NCBI GenBank assembly: GCA_012515825.1 | Contig: JAAYXQ010000049.1 | Coordinates: 1 to 7,020, forward strand | Reading direction: 5' to 3' | Origin: Fibrobacter sp. | GTDB lineage: Bacteria > Fibrobacterota > Fibrobacteria > Fibrobacterales > Fibrobacteraceae | DNA length: 7,020 nt | In this document: positions 5,307 to 7,020 of the stretch, piece after piece | How the letters are laid out: each line of letters begins with the position of its first letter | Numbering within the stretch: the stretch's first letter is position 1 | Made by a program: the position numbers and the translations under genes | Notes under the pieces: model-generated | What the model saw: the letters and a program-made list of their open reading frames with translations, nothing else | Databases searched by the model: none | What the model was told of the DNA's origin: nothing

Positions 5307-6645
5307 TGCAGAACCCCGAGAATATAGATTGGAGAATGTCTTCGGAAGAAATCTCTCCCGTAATAGAAAGAAGTTCACGCCGTACGAGTTGCATTTCAAA
5401 CGCAATGAGTTCTACAGCAGGATTATGTTCGATTAAATCAAGAGTTTTTTCTATCCCTTCTTTTGCTTGAATCAAGCATTTTTTTTGCCTTTCACTTGTG
5501 ACCCAAAAGCTTTCTTGAATTTGTCTAGGAGGGAATAGTTTTTCGTTTAAGATGGATTTCAAATTGGATAGATGAACACTAACGTCTTCTTTAGTAGAGA
5601 TAAAAATAGCATCTTTTGGAAAGTCTTTTTTCCGTGCTTCTAAATCAAAAAGATCCGCTTTTGAAATAAGAATCAATGCGTTTTTTTGAGCGGCCTCATC
5701 TAAGGACGTTTGGAGAGTTGCTGTGTTAGTACCATCAATGAGGCAAATTTTAAGATCGGCTTCTTTAATAATCTTCCGGCTTTTTTCCATAGAAAGGGAA
5801 TCTAAAAGATCAGTCGCTTGATCAGAAATACCTGCGGTATCTACGAGACGAATCTCACCACCAGAAAGCAAAAGGCGTACTTCTACAAAATCTCTTGTAG
5901 TGCCAGGAATAGAGCTTACTAGTACGCGTTCTTCTTCAAGAAGGGCATTCACAAGGCTTGATTTGCCCGCATTTGGGGCTCCATAAATGACGACTAGAGG
6001 CAAATGATTTGCAGTTTCTGCACTTTGAAAATCATTAATTAAACGTGAAATTTGTTGATGAAGATTTTCTAGTTTAGGGCGCCAAGAAGAAGAGTCTGGA
6101 TCAACTTCTTCTTCAGCAAAATCGACATCAAGTTCTAATCGAATGGAAAGATCTTTGATGATTTCAGTGAGTTCATGGACGCGCGTTGAAAATTTTCCGC
6201 GTAATAACCTGCGTGCATTATCTATGGCTGAAATAGAAGTAGAGTGTATTACGTCAGCAACGGCCTCGGCTTGGACTAAATCGAGCTTTCCATTTAAGAA
6301 GGCGCGCTCTGTAAATTCACCTGGCTCTGCAATGCGAACAAGGGGTAGAGAGGTGATGGCCTTCATTAAATTACGAACAATTAAAGGATTCCCATGAGGA
6401 AAGAGTTCAAGAGTGTCTTCGCCAGTATATGAATTTGGAGATTCAAAAAAAATATAAAGTAAAGAATCGATGCTTTTTTGAGTCACTGGGTCAATGGCTG
6501 TTCCTAAGTAAGAATGCCTTGGAATCGGTTTATCATTTTTAAATAAAGATAAGATCACTTGTCGAACGGCGGGTCCGCTAACTCGAAGAGCTGCTATTGC
6601 AGAAACGCCATGGGGCGTCATTGGAGCGACAATAGTTTGATTCAT
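5296..6645 (-). CDS. mnmE: tRNA uridine-5-carboxymethylaminomethyl modification GTPase MnmE
   Basis: With MnmG this GTPase installs the (carboxymethyl)aminomethyl group on the wobble uridine (U34) of several tRNAs, using a folate one-carbon donor. It has 449 residues, close to the roughly 455 of the family. The N-terminal folate-binding domain has TIVAPMTPHGVSAIAALRVSG (4-24), YTGEDTLELFPHGN (73-86) and GEFTERAFLNGKLDLVQAEA (109-128). The inserted G domain carries GAPNAGKS (G1, 222-229), GTTRD (G2/K-loop, 248-252) and DTAG (G3, 269-272). The G4 position reads SKAD (328-331) instead of NKxD, and G5 reads STK (350-352) instead of SAK. The C-terminus ends in the catalytic FCIGK (445-449, Cys446). 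The start at ATG 6645 gives the canonical N-terminus; an ATG seven codons upstream is possible but adds nothing conserved. There is no Shine-Dalgarno. It precedes the transporter in transcription order. Confidence 0.97.
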   Translation of the reverse strand: MNQTIVAPMTPHGVSAIAALRVSGPAVRQVILSLFKNDKPIPRHSYLGTAIDPVTQKSIDSLLYIFFESPNSYTGEDTLELFPHGNPLIVRNLMKAITSLPLVRIAEPGEFTERAFLNGKLDLVQAEAVADVIHSTSISAIDNARRLLRGKFSTRVHELTEIIKDLSIRLELDVDFAEEEVDPDSSSWRPKLENLHQQISRLINDFQSAETANHLPLVVIYGAPNAGKSSLVNALLEEERVLVSSIPGTTRDFVEVRLLLSGGEIRLVDTAGISDQATDLLDSLSMEKSRKIIKEADLKICLIDGTNTATLQTSLDEAAQKNALILISKADLFDLEARKKDFPKDAIFISTKEDVSVHLSNLKSILNEKLFPPRQIQESFWVTSERQKKCLIQAKEGIEKTLDLIEHNPAVELIAFEMQLVRRELLSITGEISSEDILQSIFSGFCIGK

Positions 6646-6651
6646 TTTGTA

Positions 6652-6679
6652 AATATAGTATATCACTACTTCAAATCAA
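6652..6679 (-). promoter_or_regulatory. mnmE promoter, -35 TTGATT / -10 TATATT, apparently leaderless
   Basis: On the minus strand TTGATT (6679-6674, four of six) and TATATT (6657-6652, five of six) are 16 bp apart. The -10 box ends six bases before the ATG at 6645, so the expected start of transcription falls on or beside the A of the start codon. That agrees with the lack of a Shine-Dalgarno. An overlapping TATACT at 6662-6657 is another -10 candidate, which would leave a leader of about 5 bases. Confidence 0.5.
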
Positions 6680-6722
6680 AAGCGAGCACTCTCACGAATA
6701 ATGCATGTTTGAAGAAAACAAA

Positions 6723-6833
6723 GAAAAGCCCATCTAAACCAACCCAGTTTTTTCATGCCGAGACAAACGTTATTTGTTTGGAAAGCAAATAGCGAAGGCT
6801 CGAATAAAAAAATAATGCCCTTCAACTAAATCA
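6723..6833 (+). repeat. Structured intergenic repeat, copy 1
   Basis: A roughly 111-bp element that aligns over its whole length with the copy at 6904-7017, by eye about four-fifths identical with very few gaps. It folds as a long hairpin. A T6 run (6748-6753) faces an A7 run (6806-6812). Inside, CGAG and C (6759-6762, 6764) pair with G and CTCG (6797, 6799-6802) around one A-G mismatch. An AAA/AA internal loop follows, then CGT and TATTTGTTT (6768-6779) pair with AAGCAAATA and GCG (6783-6794), leaving a GGA apical loop. Two of the pairs are G-U if read as plus-strand RNA. Function unknown: a regulatory RNA, a dispersed intergenic repeat or a remnant mobile unit are possible. Confidence 0.7.
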
Positions 6834-6903
6834 TAATAGTGAATTACTAGACGAAAATGGATGTTATTGATGAGCTCGTTTTGAAATGTAATAGCACGAA
6901 AAT

Positions 6904-7017
6904 GAGAAGCCCTTCTAAACTAACACAGTTTTTTTCATGAAGAACCGAACGTTATTTGATTGGATAATCAAATAGTGAAGGTTCGAGTAGAAAAAAATAA
7001 CCCTATTCATTTAATCA
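6904..7017 (+). repeat. Structured intergenic repeat, copy 2
   Basis: Second copy of the element at 6723-6833, offset by 181-183 bp. The hairpin is conserved: GAACC (6942-6946) pairs with GGTTC (6980-6984), a GAA/AA internal loop follows, and CGT plus TATTTGATT (6950-6961) pairs with AATCAAATA plus GTG (6966-6977), with a perfect 9-bp inner stem and a GGAT loop. The flanking T7 (6929-6935) and A7 (6991-6997) runs are also kept. Just before it, AAACT (6918-6922) and AGTTT (6927-6931) form a small extra stem; copy 1 has one mismatch there. Further copies may lie beyond the window edge. Confidence 0.7.
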
Positions 7018-7020
7018 ACA

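Larger units (their letters stand above)
6646..7020. other. Gene-free region upstream of mnmE
   Basis: This 375-bp stretch has no open frame that looks like a gene. It contains the mnmE promoter next to the gene, the two repeat copies, and about 70 bp of unrelated sequence between them (6834-6903). The plus-strand frame through 6559-6792 has no family resemblance and overlaps the mnmE promoter. Nothing resembling tRNA, rRNA, or a known riboswitch was recognised. Confidence 0.6.

Noticed and set aside
5307..5405. N-terminal extension of the transporter to a TTG at 5405
   Set aside because: It would read 33 extra, mostly polar residues through the conserved C-terminal region of mnmE; the family length and first helix fit the TTG at 5306.
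6676..6756. A 26-codon minus-strand frame in repeat copy 1 beginning MKKLGWFRWAF, a possible mnmE leader peptide or small membrane peptide
   Set aside because: It has no Shine-Dalgarno and overlaps the mnmE -35. The counterpart in repeat copy 2 has an A-run length change and a stop in place of a Trp codon, so coding potential is not conserved between copies while the hairpin is.
6723..7017. Integron attC sites or a CRISPR array
   Set aside because: The element has folded arms and a TCTAAAC box, but no matching GTTRRRY box on the other side, no cassette genes between copies, and only two long, diverged copies at a 182-bp period.

Overview
The window is an AT-rich (by eye well under 45% GC), densely packed bacterial chromosome segment that uses the standard code and ordinary ATG/TTG starts. 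It holds eight protein genes, one of them cut by the left edge, and no rRNA, tRNA, CRISPR or transposase. Housekeeping genes (ackA, mnmE) sit among short accessory genes. The taxon cannot be fixed from this stretch. An outer-membrane type lipoprotein signal suggests a diderm. The general look of MnmE made me think of the Verrucomicrobiota/PVC area, but that is a low-confidence impression.

Layout from left to right. The 5' part of acetate kinase (ackA, minus strand) runs off the left edge. A divergent promoter region of about 190 bp separates it from a plus-strand pair: a membrane PAP2 phosphatase whose stop overlaps the start of a histidine phosphatase (ATGA overlap). That pair ends tail-to-tail, with a 4-bp stop overlap, against a minus-strand lipoprotein gene. 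After a gap of about 250 bp carrying a long inverted repeat comes a minus-strand arylamine N-acetyltransferase-like gene. It is divergent from an unrecognised soluble protein with a UVR-like C-terminal tail. That plus-strand gene meets a minus-strand two-gene unit, in transcription order mnmE and then a ten-helix DMT/GRP-type transporter whose likely TTG start lies inside the end of mnmE. Upstream of mnmE, the last 375 bp hold no convincing gene but contain two copies of a roughly 112-bp element.

The genes do not form one pathway. Acetate kinase makes ATP from acetyl phosphate, MnmE modifies the tRNA wobble uridine with its partner MnmG (not in the window), and the two phosphatases form a probable operon. 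No defence system or mobile element is visible.

The two observations most worth following are as follows. (1) The 182-bp-spaced repeat pair at the right end folds into the same long hairpin in both copies, with base changes that preserve pairing and with G-U pairs that make sense only in plus-strand RNA. (2) An octamer, TTTTAGAG, followed after six bases by a -10-like hexamer, lies upstream of three different genes (ackA, the PAP2 gene and the lipoprotein gene).
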